A stretch of DNA of 64,000 nucleotides, from NCBI GenBank assembly GCA_002162685.1, contig MAAQ01000019.1, positions 1 through 64,000 on the forward strand, in the 5' to 3' direction. Positions 44,202-53,172 of this stretch are shown here, in pieces. Each line of letters opens with the position of its first letter. Position 1 is the stretch's first letter. The position numbers and the translations under genes were made by a program. This DNA is from Flavobacteriales bacterium 33_180_T64. GTDB taxonomy: Bacteria; Bacteroidota; Bacteroidia; Flavobacteriales; Flavobacteriaceae. Under the pieces are notes generated by a model. That model was not told where the DNA came from and ran no database searches. It worked only from the letters and a program-made list of their open reading frames with translations.

Positions 44202-45446
44202 TTAAACCTCAAATTCTTTTAATGTCTTAGTTATTATAGATACACAATCTAGTAATTGTTCTTTAGTAATAACTAATGGCGGTGCAAAACGAATAATATT
44301 CCCATGGGTTGGTTTCGCTAATAATCCATTATCACGAAGCGCCATACATATATTCCAAGCAGTATCACTATCTTCATCATCATTAATGACAACAGCATTC
44401 AATAATCCTTTTCCTCTAACAAGATTTGCTATAGTGCTCGTTTCAATAAATTTAGATAATTCGCTTCTAAATAGTTGCCCTAACGTTTCTGCATTATTAG
44501 CTAAATCTTCGTCACGAACCACTTCAAGTGCAGCAATTGCTACAGCTGCGGCAATTGGATTTCCTCCAAATGTACTTCCATGGTTTCCTGGTTTGATGAC
44601 ATTCATAATAGCATCATCAGCAAGTACTGCTGAAACCGGATAAGCACCACCAGATAATGCTTTACCAAGTATCAAAACATCAGGTTTTACATTTTCGTGG
44701 TTTACAGCTAGTAATTGTCCTGTTCTTGCAATTCCTGTTTGTACTTCATCAGCAATAAATAATACGTTATGCTTCTCACATAGCGCTTTAGCTTGAGATA
44801 AATAACCATCAGTTGGTACATAAACACCTGCTTCGCCTTGAATGGGTTCAACTAGGAATCCAGCAACATTCTTATTGTTTTCTAAAGCACTTTCCAATGC
44901 TTGAAGATTATCGTATTCAATTTTTATAAACCCGTCTGTATAAGGTCCAAAATTCTTTCTAGCAACAGGATCATTACTAAATGAAATAATCGTTGTTGTT
45001 CTTCCATGAAAATTATTCTCACAGACAATGATTTCAGCTTTGTTTTCAGCAATACCTTTGACTTCATATGCCCATTTTCTACAAATTTTCAAAGCAGTTT
45101 CTACCGCTTCGGCACCTGTATTCATTGGTAATAACTTATCAAAGTTAAAATACTCAGAGGCAAACTTTTCATATTTACCTAGTACATCATTATAAAATGC
45201 TCTAGATGTCAAGCTCAACGTTTGAGCTTGTTTTGTCATTGCATCTACAATTTTCGGGTGACAATGCCCTTGATTTACAGCAGAGTAAGCAGATAGGAAA
45301 TCGTAATATTTTTTACCTTCTACATCCCAAACATACACACCTTCTCCTCTATTTAATACTACAGGTAGTGGATGGTAATTGTGTGCACCATACTTGTTTT
45401 CTAAATCGATCGCTTCCTGCGACGTTAATTGGTCTAAAACAGCCAT
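44202..45446 (-). CDS. rocD: Ornithine--oxo-acid transaminase
   Basis: I start at 45446 ([31 protein letters not shown]), the family N-terminus; a longer frame from 45479 has poor composition. The ~414-residue class III PLP enzyme moves the delta-amino group of ornithine to 2-oxoglutarate. Motifs include [78 protein letters not shown] and the PLP lysine in [18 protein letters not shown]. It makes glutamate semialdehyde for proline or glutamate. A single gene with a terminator. Confidence 0.95.
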   Translation of the reverse strand: MAVLDQLTSQEAIDLENKYGAHNYHPLPVVLNRGEGVYVWDVEGKKYYDFLSAYSAVNQGHCHPKIVDAMTKQAQTLSLTSRAFYNDVLGKYEKFASEYFNFDKLLPMNTGAEAVETALKICRKWAYEVKGIAENKAEIIVCENNFHGRTTTIISFSNDPVARKNFGPYTDGFIKIEYDNLQALESALENNKNVAGFLVEPIQGEAGVYVPTDGYLSQAKALCEKHNVLFIADEVQTGIARTGQLLAVNHENVKPDVLILGKALSGGAYPVSAVLADDAIMNVIKPGNHGSTFGGNPIAAAVAIAALEVVRDEDLANNAETLGQLFRSELSKFIETSTIANLVRGKGLLNAVVINDDEDSDTAWNICMALRDNGLLAKPTHGNIIRFAPPLVITKEQLLDCVSIITKTLKEFEV

Positions 45447-45583
45447 TTTAATTTTGTTTTTAATTAATAAAATAACCATTCCTTATCTACCTTTATTCTT
45501 TCAGAGAGACTGAAAAAGCAGCGTGGGAAAGAAATCATCCCTAAGGTTTGCAAATTAATGAATATTAGTTGCTTCTTAAAATC

Positions 45584-45970
45584 TTATTGTGACAATTTTC
45601 CAGACAATGAAGACACTTGTAATTCTAAGCGCTTTATTTCTCTCAATACAGCATTCTTGTCCATTTGCATCCAAGCAAAAACCTTAAGCATGCTCACGCC
45701 TAATAAAAACACAAGACTACCAATTCCCCATTTTAAAAGCTCATTTGTTTCTGTCGTGTCAAAAAACTGAATTACACAGTACACAAAGAAACCAAAGAAA
45801 ACAACGGTCATTATATTCATTAAAATAATTATCCATTTATTTTTCCCTGTAAACAAGCCACTTATCATAGCTAAAACGTTTTGCTCTTCTAAAGAATCAT
45901 AAAATTTTGCTTCTTCTTCGGTTAAGGTCTCTTTTATTAATTGATCAATATCATCCATATTAGTTTTCAT
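45584..45970 (-). CDS. Two-helix membrane protein, DUF6768-like, linked to an ECF sigma factor
   Basis: The 128-residue protein has a charged, acidic cytoplasmic N-terminus (DDIDQLIKETLTEEEAKFYDSLEE) and two membrane helices (WIIILMNIMTVVFFGFFVYCVI and WGIGSLVFLLGVSMLKVFA). A C-terminal amphipathic helix follows (AVLREIKRLELQVSSLSGKL). I recall such proteins as DUF6768, found beside sigma factors, but cannot check that here. It lies 69 bases downstream of a sigma factor gene in the same direction, so a regulatory (anti-sigma-like) role is possible. Confidence 0.75.
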   Translation of the reverse strand: MKTNMDDIDQLIKETLTEEEAKFYDSLEEQNVLAMISGLFTGKNKWIIILMNIMTVVFFGFFVYCVIQFFDTTETNELLKWGIGSLVFLLGVSMLKVFAWMQMDKNAVLREIKRLELQVSSLSGKLSQ

Positions 45971-46039
45971 AGTATTACATTTTATAGAACGTTATATTTA
46001 TTATATGCATCTAATAAATATTAAGCTCTTGGTTATTAT

Positions 46040-46588
46040 TTATTGCCTATTGTTGGCTTTTAAAATTTGTTTTAATTTCTCTCTTGCATGAAACAGCCTC
46101 GATTTTACTGTTCCAATAGATAGATTTAACATGTCACTAATTTCTTTTAACGAATACGCTTCTTTATAAAACAACTTAATAGTAACTTGTTGTTCAATTG
46201 TTAAACTCAAAATCGCTTTCAGTAAGTCTTCTTTAAGCTGAGTGTTTTCATTGTAGATCTCATCATAAACTGATTGTTCATATTTAAATTCTTTTTGTTT
46301 CAACAGTTCACGATTACGTTTTCTTAAAGCATCTAACGATTTAGAGTACACTATTTGTTTTGACCAACTACCAAAACTAGAGCTGTTTTCAAGTTTGTCT
46401 AATTTATCTATTATTGTTCTCCAGCTTTCTTGAGCAATATCTTTTGATAAATCAGCATCTTTAACAATCCAATACGCCTTTTTACAAAATATAACATGCC
46501 ATCGTTTTACTAATTGAGCCAATGCATTTTTATCTCCTGCATTATAGGCTTCAATTAATTTGACATCTATATGTTTATTTGTTTTCAA
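46040..46588 (-). CDS. ECF-type RNA polymerase sigma factor
   Basis: The 182-residue protein has region 2 (IFCKKAYWIVKDADLSKDIAQESWRTIIDKL, then FGSWSKQIVYSKSLDALRKRNRE) and region 4 (QQVTIKLFYKEAYSLKEISDMLNLSIGTVKSRLFHAREKLKQIL). It starts directly after the stop of the SRPBCC gene (no gap). The next gene, 69 bases on, encodes a small membrane protein, so sigma and a membrane regulator form a cassette distinct from the one at 16.8 kb. Confidence 0.92.
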   Translation of the reverse strand: MKTNKHIDVKLIEAYNAGDKNALAQLVKRWHVIFCKKAYWIVKDADLSKDIAQESWRTIIDKLDKLENSSSFGSWSKQIVYSKSLDALRKRNRELLKQKEFKYEQSVYDEIYNENTQLKEDLLKAILSLTIEQQVTIKLFYKEAYSLKEISDMLNLSIGTVKSRLFHAREKLKQILKANNRQ

Positions 46589-47095
46589 TTAAGCGTGTTT
46601 TGTTTTGAAAGTCTTTCTCTTATAAATTTCTCTTAAGAATATAACCCAAAAACTATATTTAGTAGTTTTAATTTTAGTTGAAAAATGATTTTCAACTTTA
46701 TCAAAAGCTTCTTCTATTAATGCATCGTGTAACCAACGTATCACAAAAACCCAAAAAAAACTAGCTTTTATAGTTGTTTTCATTTGTATGACATGACTAA
46801 TCTCAGTAGTTATATGATCTATGCTCTTAATCTTAAATTCGTGTGTACCATTAAACCCCTCAGGCTCATAAAATCTAAATTTTATACTATTATCTTCTTC
46901 AAATTTAATAATAGTATAACGAATTCTTCCATGACCGCCTTTACTACCATGCTTTATTCCTTCTTTAAATTTTATGGCTGGCCAGTTTTCATAAGGCCAA
47001 ATTTTATCCTCAGGTGTTCCCAACGTTTTAAATACTTTAGAAACATCATCTTTAGATTGCTTTAAAATACGTTTATGATTATTTATTACTCTCAT
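46589..47095 (-). CDS. SRPBCC family (START/polyketide cyclase-like) protein
   Basis: The 168-residue protein has a helix-grip pattern: ILKQSKDDVSKVFKTLGTPEDKIWPYENWP, HGRIRYTIIKFEEDNSIKFRFYEPEG, FNGTHEFKIKSIDHITTEISHVIQM. A long hydrophobic C-terminal helix (IRWLHDALIEEAFDKVENHF) would cover the pocket. It binds a small hydrophobic ligand or lipid, but which one is unknown. Its stop codon abuts the sigma factor start, so the two are transcribed together; it may sense a ligand for the sigma response. Confidence 0.82.
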   Translation of the reverse strand: MRVINNHKRILKQSKDDVSKVFKTLGTPEDKIWPYENWPAIKFKEGIKHGSKGGHGRIRYTIIKFEEDNSIKFRFYEPEGFNGTHEFKIKSIDHITTEISHVIQMKTTIKASFFWVFVIRWLHDALIEEAFDKVENHFSTKIKTTKYSFWVIFLREIYKRKTFKTKHA

Positions 47096-47321
47096 ACTCT
47101 AAAGACGCAAAAAAAACAAAAAGGTTCATTATATTTTGACTTTTTTAATGTATTTATTTGAAATTCTCTTAGTGTCTATGTTTAGACTGATGAATTTCAT
47201 TTAAATAGCACTATTTTTTTTGACTTACAGTAATTGTCTAGAATATATAACACCTCAAATAAATATTAAGTTATCAAAATTTTACTGACTAATTTCTATA
47301 TAACTATTTGCAAAATAAAGA

Positions 47322-47329
47322 TATCTTTG
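47322..47329 (+). promoter_or_regulatory. -7 element before rlmD
   Basis: TATCTTTG matches TAnnTTTG, 20 bases before the rlmD ATG at 47350. No TTG at the expected distance; a TTTG lies only 11 bases upstream. Confidence 0.42.
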
Positions 47330-47349
47330 CAGTCTAATTATTTTAAATA

Positions 47350-48801
47350 ATGCCACGTAGAGAACGCAACAAATTTGTTAAACGCGGACAAATTATAGAA
47401 ATCCTAATTGAAGATTATGCCTTTGGCGGAAAAGGAATTGGTCGTATTCGTAACGAGCATGGCGAATTTGTCGTTTTTGTTCCCAATACGCTACCAGGTC
47501 AATTGGTAAAAGCACAAGTAAAAAAATCAAGTAAAAAATATGCTGAATGCAAGCTCTTTGAGGTATTACAACCTTCTGAAGATGAAATTAGCATGCCTTA
47601 CCAAGATATTCCTGGTGCGCCTTACATGCAATTACCTATAGAAAAACAACATGCTTATAAAAAGCAAAGTACTTTAGAGTTGTTTAAACGCATTGGAAAA
47701 ATAGTGGATATTGAACATAAATTTGATGAATTTATAAGTTCCCCACACACGTTTCATTATCGCAATAAAATGGAATATGGATTTTCAGCTATTGGTTATG
47801 ATCGTGAATTAAAAACGGATGTAGATGAATTTACTCTAGGTTTTAAAAGACGTGGTACTTGGTGGTGTGGAGATAATTTAAATAATGATTCTGGATTATT
47901 TGACACAGAACTGGAGACTAATTTAAAAAAAATAAAAACATACTGCGAACAGACTGGCCTAGCACCTTGGCATGCTCCAAGAAAAGAAGGTTTCTTTCGT
48001 TATTTTGTTGTTCGTAAGTCTTATAAGACTAATAAACTTTTATTTAATCTCGTCACAACATCTCACGAGTTATCAAAGTTTGATTTAAACAAATTTTCTG
48101 CTTTTTTATTGGATTTATTTGGTAAACGGGTCGCTGGTTTTCTTCATACTATAAATGATGAAATTGGTGATCGCACTATTGCTACTACAGGAAGTATCAA
48201 TCTTATCTACGGGAAAGATAAAATCGTAGAAGAACTCTTAGGCTTAAATTTTGAAATAAGCATAAAAAGTTTTTTTCAGACCAATCCGAAATGTGCCGAA
48301 AAGCTATATTCCAAAGTTGTAGATTATGCTTTAGAAAACAAAGAGGCCATTGATAATACTGTTGTTTTAGATTTGTTTTGTGGTACAGGAACCATAGGTC
48401 AAATAATAGCAAACAAAGCAACTAATACAAAAATTGTTGGTGTTGATATTGTTGCTTCGGCAATAGACGATGCTAAAGAAAATGCAAAACGAAACAATAT
48501 AGAAGGTTTACAATTTTATGCAGCAGATGTTGGTAAGTTTCTAAACGAACACCCTGAATACATCAATAAAATAAGAACCATTATTTTAGATCCTGCACGA
48601 GCAGGTATAGCGCCTAAAACTCTTAAAAAAATAATAAACCTAAATGCAGAACGTTTGGTTTATGTATCTTGCAATCCAGCAACTCAAGCAAGAGACACCG
48701 AACAATTAATGCTAGCTGGTTACCAACTCAAAAAGATAAGCTTAGTGGATCAATTTCCGCATACTGCACACATTGAAACAGTTGTGTTATTTGAAAAATA
48801 G
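47350..48801 (+). CDS. rlmD: 23S rRNA (uracil-C5)-methyltransferase RlmD-type
   Basis: The 483-residue enzyme has an N-terminal TRAM OB-fold (IEILIEDYAFGGKGIGRI ... NTLPGQLVKAQVKKSSKK), a central domain, and a Rossmann methyltransferase domain. SAM-binding VLDLFCGTGTIGQI, TIILDPARAGIAPK, and the catalytic VYVSCNPATQARD are visible. The cysteine cluster typical of the Fe-S form of RlmD is not seen in the usual CxxxxxCGGC form, so this may be an RlmD/RlmCD paralog without Fe-S. It heads the operon with two envelope proteins. Confidence 0.9.
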   Translation: MPRRERNKFVKRGQIIEILIEDYAFGGKGIGRIRNEHGEFVVFVPNTLPGQLVKAQVKKSSKKYAECKLFEVLQPSEDEISMPYQDIPGAPYMQLPIEKQHAYKKQSTLELFKRIGKIVDIEHKFDEFISSPHTFHYRNKMEYGFSAIGYDRELKTDVDEFTLGFKRRGTWWCGDNLNNDSGLFDTELETNLKKIKTYCEQTGLAPWHAPRKEGFFRYFVVRKSYKTNKLLFNLVTTSHELSKFDLNKFSAFLLDLFGKRVAGFLHTINDEIGDRTIATTGSINLIYGKDKIVEELLGLNFEISIKSFFQTNPKCAEKLYSKVVDYALENKEAIDNTVVLDLFCGTGTIGQIIANKATNTKIVGVDIVASAIDDAKENAKRNNIEGLQFYAADVGKFLNEHPEYINKIRTIILDPARAGIAPKTLKKIINLNAERLVYVSCNPATQARDTEQLMLAGYQLKKISLVDQFPHTAHIETVVLFEK

Positions 48802-48804
48802 TCT

Positions 48805-49335
48805 ATGAAAAACAATGTAAATCTACTCTTATTAGTCATATTAATGTTTAGTTTTAGCTGTGAGCGTGATGATATTTGTTCTGAAGACACAGCAACAACT
48901 CCTCATTTAATAATTAGGTTTTATGACATTGAAAATCAAAGTGAGTTTAAAAATGTAAGCGCTCTAAAAATCTCAGGACTTGATGATGATGGAACTGTGC
49001 TTGACGAAATTTCTGTTACAACAACTAACCCAGATTCTATTGTATTACCATTACGTTTTCAAAATGAAGGAGAACTAACAATAACAAGGTTTCAACTCGA
49101 AAAAGATTCTAATTTATCAGAAGCGGGAAATTCTAATATAGATATTATAGAAGTTTCATATACACCTGAATTCATTTATGTATCCAGAGCATGTGGCTAT
49201 AAAAGTATATTTGATTTAGTGCCAGTAAGTGGTGTTATTAGAGAAAATGATAGTGACAATTGGATTTCTAGCGCAGAAATCATAAACCAAACCATAGAAA
49301 ATGAAAGTGAAGCACACGTCATTATTTATCATTAG
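48805..49335 (+). CDS. DUF6452-like lipoprotein
   Basis: The 176-residue product has a lipoprotein signal (LLLVILMFSFSC) with ERDD after the cysteine. The rest is beta-rich (PHLIIRFYDIENQSEFKNVSALKISGLDDDG ... LTITRFQLEKDSN ... IIEVSYTPEFIYVSRACGYKSIFDLVPVSG). I recall this family as DUF6452 beside a DUF6048 gene after rlmD-like genes in flavobacteria; the role is unknown. It starts 3 bases after rlmD and overlaps the next gene by 35 bases. Confidence 0.8.
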   Translation: MKNNVNLLLLVILMFSFSCERDDICSEDTATTPHLIIRFYDIENQSEFKNVSALKISGLDDDGTVLDEISVTTTNPDSIVLPLRFQNEGELTITRFQLEKDSNLSEAGNSNIDIIEVSYTPEFIYVSRACGYKSIFDLVPVSGVIRENDSDNWISSAEIINQTIENESEAHVIIYH

Positions 49336-50056
49336 CACGATATTTATTGTGATGCTATTTCCTTTAACATCGCAATCACAAACAGGAGAAAACGAAACCC
49401 AATCTGACACCTTAGTCTATAAACAAAAATATGGGATTAGAATTGGTGGAGACTTAGGCAAAATTGCGAGATCTCTTCTTGATGATGATTATACAGGCTT
49501 TGAAATAAACGGAGATTACAGATTAACCAAAAACGTATATATCGCTGGAGAATTAGGTACTGAAGAGCGGCGCATTGCTAACGACTTCTTAGACATAACT
49601 GCTAAAGGCAGTTATTTTAAAGCTGGTATAGATTACAATACCTATACCAATTGGTTAGATATGCAAAACATGGTTTATACGGGATTTAGAGTTGGTATAA
49701 GTAGTTTTAACCAACAACTAAACGGGTTTACTGTTTATAATACGGATCAATATTGGAATGAACAATTATCTTTAAATCCAAACCAGAAATTTGATGGGCT
49801 TTCAGCAATATGGGTAGAGTTAATTATTGGTTTAAAAGCCGAATTATTCACAAATTTTTATGCGGGATTAAATATTCAAATAAAAAGTATGATTAGTCAA
49901 GATCAACCTGAAGGATTAGAAAACTTATATGTTCCAGGATTTAATAGAACCTACGATAGTGGTCGATTTGGCTTAGGGTTTGGCTATACTGTTTCGTACT
50001 TAATCCCTATTTATAAAAAAGACAAAAAAGTTATTGTTGAAGAAGGTGATAACTAA
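49301..50056 (+). CDS. DUF6048-like outer-membrane barrel protein
   Basis: The 251-residue product has a signal peptide (MKVKHTSLFIISTIFIVMLFPLTSQS) and strand-rich sequence that reads as an outer-membrane barrel (KYGIRIGGDLGKIARSLL, KNVYIAGELGTEERRI, MVYTGFRVGISSFNQQLNGF, RFGLGFGYTVSYLIPIY). It overlaps the end of the DUF6452-like gene by 35 bases, an unusually long overlap. The pair may form a lipoprotein/barrel unit. Function not known. Confidence 0.83.
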   Translation: MKVKHTSLFIISTIFIVMLFPLTSQSQTGENETQSDTLVYKQKYGIRIGGDLGKIARSLLDDDYTGFEINGDYRLTKNVYIAGELGTEERRIANDFLDITAKGSYFKAGIDYNTYTNWLDMQNMVYTGFRVGISSFNQQLNGFTVYNTDQYWNEQLSLNPNQKFDGLSAIWVELIIGLKAELFTNFYAGLNIQIKSMISQDQPEGLENLYVPGFNRTYDSGRFGLGFGYTVSYLIPIYKKDKKVIVEEGDN

Positions 50057-50062
50057 ACACTA

Positions 50063-50485
50063 TTACTTGTAGTCTTTACTAATCTTAATTTGATATCCAT
50101 CAATTGGGTACTCTTTCCCATTTATAGTCGCTCGTGCTCTAAAAAATAGTGTATCATTAGCTGTTCGAAGCATTTCTATTCTTAGACCTCCTGCTTTATC
50201 TATTTCTTTTTCAATATTAGTAATTCGTCTTACTGGTGTTTTTTCTATGTTGATTTTAAGTATATAATTACAATCATCAATCCACTCGATATCTAATACC
50301 ATAAAATCCTCTTTAGTTATAGACTCAAACTGAGAAGTTTTAGACCTTTTAAGAGTAGAAGTTGGAATGTTTTCATTACCTGGAATAACAAAAGTCCCTG
50401 TTTTAAATTTTTTACATTTTAAATCCTGTCCGTTAGATGTAATACAAACAAATACTAATAAAATTAAACTTATAATCCCTTTCAT
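50063..50485 (-). CDS. Small exported protein of unknown function
   Basis: The 140-residue product has a signal peptide (MKGIISLILLVFVCITSNGQ) and a mature part that starts DLKCKKFKTGTFVIPGN and continues as short strands (YILKINIEKTPVRRITNIEKEIDK, TLFFRARATINGKEYPIDGYQIKISK). The Cys at +3/4 of the mature form is not a lipobox cysteine. It converges with the barrel gene (6-base gap) and lies 15 bases downstream of the rRNA methyltransferase gene. I do not recognise the family. Confidence 0.75.
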   Translation of the reverse strand: MKGIISLILLVFVCITSNGQDLKCKKFKTGTFVIPGNENIPTSTLKRSKTSQFESITKEDFMVLDIEWIDDCNYILKINIEKTPVRRITNIEKEIDKAGGLRIEMLRTANDTLFFRARATINGKEYPIDGYQIKISKDYK

Positions 50486-50500
50486 AAATTTAGTGAAATT

Positions 50501-51661
50501 TTAATTGTTCATATATTTCCCTTTCTTACTCCCTTCATACATCACGTACTTTACTAAACGCGCTTCTAACTTTGCATTAACAAGATGTATTTTTCGAGAA
50601 GGTCGCAAACCTACATGTTTTAACGCCTCAAGATTTGACGTAATAAACCATGCTTCAGTTCCTGGGTAATTTTGTTTTAAAGTGTCTCCTATTTCTTTAT
50701 AAAACGTTTCCATATTAATATCTAAACGTTCACCATAAGGTGGATTAAAAAGCATATGCAACTTATTATCTCCCGCTTTTTGGGTTTTAAAGAAATCTTC
50801 ATGCTGAATGGTTATAAAATCATCAAGATGCGCATTCTTAATATTCGCTTTTGCTTTAGATACTGCGCTAGGTGATTTATCATAACCAATCATTTTATGA
50901 TGAAAATCTCTGGTTTTAGATAATAATGAGCCCTCAATTTTTTCAAACAAATCTACATCCCAATCTTCCCAACGCTCAAAAGCAAACTCTTTACGCATTA
51001 AATTTGGAGGAATATTACATGCAATCATAGCCGCTTCTGCTAAAATAGTTCCACTTCCACACATAGGATCCATGAAATCTGATTGCCCATCCCAACCTGA
51101 CAACATCACTAAACCAGCCGCTAGCACCTCATTTATTGGTGCTATATTAGTTGCTGTTTTATAGCCGCGTTTATGCAATGATTCTCCAGATGCATCCAAA
51201 GATATTGTACAAACTTGACGGTCTATATGTACATTAATTTTTAAGTCAGGAAAACGTAAATCAACATTAGGTCGTTGTCCATCAGTATTTCTAAACTTAT
51301 CAACGATAGCATCTTTTGTTTTAAGCGCTACATATTGTGAGTGCGTAAATGCCTTTGAGTGAATCGTTGCATTAACTGCTAGAGTCCCTGTAGATTTTAA
51401 AAACTTATTCCAAGACATTTTATATACCTGATCATATAAATCTTGCTCATTAAGAACCTTAAACGTTTTAATAGGTTTTAATATTTTTATAGCAGTACGT
51501 AATGCTAAATTGGCCTTATACATAAAGCCTTTATCACCAACAAAACTCACACTACGAACGCCTTTCTTGACTTCCATTGCGCCTAATTGTATGAGTTCTC
51601 GTTCTAACAAATCTTCAAAACCAAATAAGGTTTTTGCGACCATCTTATAATTATTCTCCAT
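50501..51661 (-). CDS. THUMP domain class I SAM RNA methyltransferase
   Basis: The start 51661 (MENNYKMVAKTLFGFEDLLERELIQLGA) is chosen; 51670 adds MYS. The 386-residue enzyme has an N-terminal ferredoxin-like/THUMP region (~5-160), then a Rossmann domain with DPMCGSGTILAEAAMIACNIPPNL and the catalytic FNPPYGERLD. It resembles the N-terminal half of RlmKL (23S rRNA m2G2445) or TrmN/Trm11-like enzymes. No C-terminal RlmK part is fused. It is divergent from a methyltransferase gene with a shared promoter region. Confidence 0.92.
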   Translation of the reverse strand: MENNYKMVAKTLFGFEDLLERELIQLGAMEVKKGVRSVSFVGDKGFMYKANLALRTAIKILKPIKTFKVLNEQDLYDQVYKMSWNKFLKSTGTLAVNATIHSKAFTHSQYVALKTKDAIVDKFRNTDGQRPNVDLRFPDLKINVHIDRQVCTISLDASGESLHKRGYKTATNIAPINEVLAAGLVMLSGWDGQSDFMDPMCGSGTILAEAAMIACNIPPNLMRKEFAFERWEDWDVDLFEKIEGSLLSKTRDFHHKMIGYDKSPSAVSKAKANIKNAHLDDFITIQHEDFFKTQKAGDNKLHMLFNPPYGERLDINMETFYKEIGDTLKQNYPGTEAWFITSNLEALKHVGLRPSRKIHLVNAKLEARLVKYVMYEGSKKGKYMNN

Positions 51662-51692
51662 GCTGTACATCTAATAGATTGCAAAAATAAAG

Positions 51693-51700
51693 TATTTTTG
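51693..51700 (+). promoter_or_regulatory. -7 element that fixes the start of the next gene
   Basis: TATTTTTG overlaps the TTG at 51698 that opens the longest frame. If this is the promoter -7, transcription begins near 51705 and the TTG cannot be the start codon. Confidence 0.42.
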
Positions 51701-51751
51701 TGGCTTATAAGAAGAATTAAAATGAGATTCCTGTTTAATCAGGATACTAAT

Positions 51752-52483
51752 ATGACAAAAGACAATACACAATGGTACGCTTCATGGTTTGACTCTCCAT
51801 TTTATCATATTTTATATAAAGACAGAGACCATAATGAGGCACAACTATTTATGGATAATCTAACCGAATATTTAAATCTTCCAGAAAAAGGTAACATATT
51901 AGATTTAGCTTGTGGTAAAGGAAGACATTCGGTTTACCTCAATAGTTTAGGGTATAGCGTTACTGGTGTTGACCTTTCTGAAAATAGTATTGAGTTTGCA
52001 AAACAATTTGAAAATGAGACACTTCATTTTGATGTTCATGATATGTGTAAACCTTACAAAAAACAATTTGATACGGTCTTTAATCTATTTACGAGTTTTG
52101 GCTATTTTGAAAACGAAGACGATAATCTAAATACAATTAAAGCCATTAAAGCTAATCTTAATAATTTTGGTTTTGGTGTTATTGATTTTATGAACAGTAA
52201 TTTTATAATTGATAATTTAGTTGCTGAAAACACTAAAACAGTTGAAGGTATTGATTTCCATTTAAAGCGAAAACTTCAAGATGGATATATTATTAAAGAT
52301 ATTTCTTTTACTACCGAAGGTCATGATTTCCAATTTCAAGAACGCGTTAGAGCATTTACATTAAAAGATTTTGAATTACTTTTTGAAAAAGCTGGTGTGT
52401 ATTTATTAGATGTTTTTGGAGATTATAAACTTAAACGGTTTGACTCAAAAACATCTGAACGCTTAGTCATGATTTTTAAATAA
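51752..52483 (+). CDS. Class I SAM-dependent methyltransferase
   Basis: The start 51752 (MTKDNTQWYASWFDSPFYHILYKDRD) is chosen because it matches the family N-terminus and lies after the -7 element at 51693; frames from 51698 or 51722 are longer. The ~243-residue protein has the SAM motif NILDLACGKGRHSVYLNSLGYSVTGVDLSENSI and FDTVFNLFTSFGYF. It is a small-molecule or unassigned methyltransferase, related to the Methyltransf_25 group. It heads a string of genes up to 53.6 kb. Confidence 0.87.
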   Translation: MTKDNTQWYASWFDSPFYHILYKDRDHNEAQLFMDNLTEYLNLPEKGNILDLACGKGRHSVYLNSLGYSVTGVDLSENSIEFAKQFENETLHFDVHDMCKPYKKQFDTVFNLFTSFGYFENEDDNLNTIKAIKANLNNFGFGVIDFMNSNFIIDNLVAENTKTVEGIDFHLKRKLQDGYIIKDISFTTEGHDFQFQERVRAFTLKDFELLFEKAGVYLLDVFGDYKLKRFDSKTSERLVMIFK

Positions 52484-52493
52484 TGAAAATGAT

Positions 52494-53168
52494 ATGAATA
52501 AATACTTATTACCTGTATATGCGATCATCTTAGGTGTGATTATCGCTATATTAACTAAAGAGAAAAACAAGACAAGCACAAAGCTCTTACTTTCTTTTAG
52601 TGGTGCTTTTTTATTAGCATTAACACTTTTTGACTTACTTCCTGAAGTCTATGAACATTTAGACGCTAAAACTACGGGGTTGTATATTATGTGTGGTATC
52701 TTATTGCAAATCATTTTAGAATTTTTTTCTAAAGGTGCCGAGCATGGCCATGTCCATATTCAAAAAAACGAAACTACTTTTCCATGGTTACTTTTTATAA
52801 GTTTATGTATTCATAGCTTTTTAGAAGGCTTCCCTATTCACCAACATAATGACATGGTTTATGGTATATTAATTCATAAAATACCTATTGCCATTTTAAT
52901 GACTTCATTTTTATTGCAATCAAACTTTAATAAAATTAAAATTGTAGGCTTCTTAATTGTATTTGCATTAATGACACCATTAGGAACTTATATTTCCAAT
53001 GTTACTGCAATAGATACTAGCGACCTTAATATGATAAATGCAGTGGTAATCGGGATCTTTTTCCATATTTCAACTACAATTTTATTTGAAAGTAGCGAAG
53101 GTCATAAATTTAACCTCTCTAAATTAGTTGTTATTATTTTGGGAGTAAGTATTGCTTTTATTTTATAA
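52494..53168 (+). CDS. ZIP family metal transporter
   Basis: The 224-residue protein has eight predicted membrane segments and the ZIP helix IV/V metal motifs: HSFLEGFPIHQHND and GILIHKIPIAILMTSFLL. The middle loop is histidine-bearing (EHGHVHIQ). ZIP proteins move zinc or iron into the cytoplasm; the metal cannot be told here. It starts 10 bases after the methyltransferase stop and lies 4 bases before the next gene. Confidence 0.92.
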   Translation: MNKYLLPVYAIILGVIIAILTKEKNKTSTKLLLSFSGAFLLALTLFDLLPEVYEHLDAKTTGLYIMCGILLQIILEFFSKGAEHGHVHIQKNETTFPWLLFISLCIHSFLEGFPIHQHNDMVYGILIHKIPIAILMTSFLLQSNFNKIKIVGFLIVFALMTPLGTYISNVTAIDTSDLNMINAVVIGIFFHISTTILFESSEGHKFNLSKLVVIILGVSIAFIL

Positions 53169-53172
53169 GGAT

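Noticed and set aside
45499-45515. Hairpin TTTCAG/CTGAAA downstream of the DUF6768-like gene
   Set aside because: Only a 6-base stem and no T tract on either strand, so not a supported terminator.
49216-49410. Minus-strand open frame across the DUF6452/DUF6048 overlap
   Set aside because: It lies antisense to two well-supported genes and has no recognisable protein pattern.
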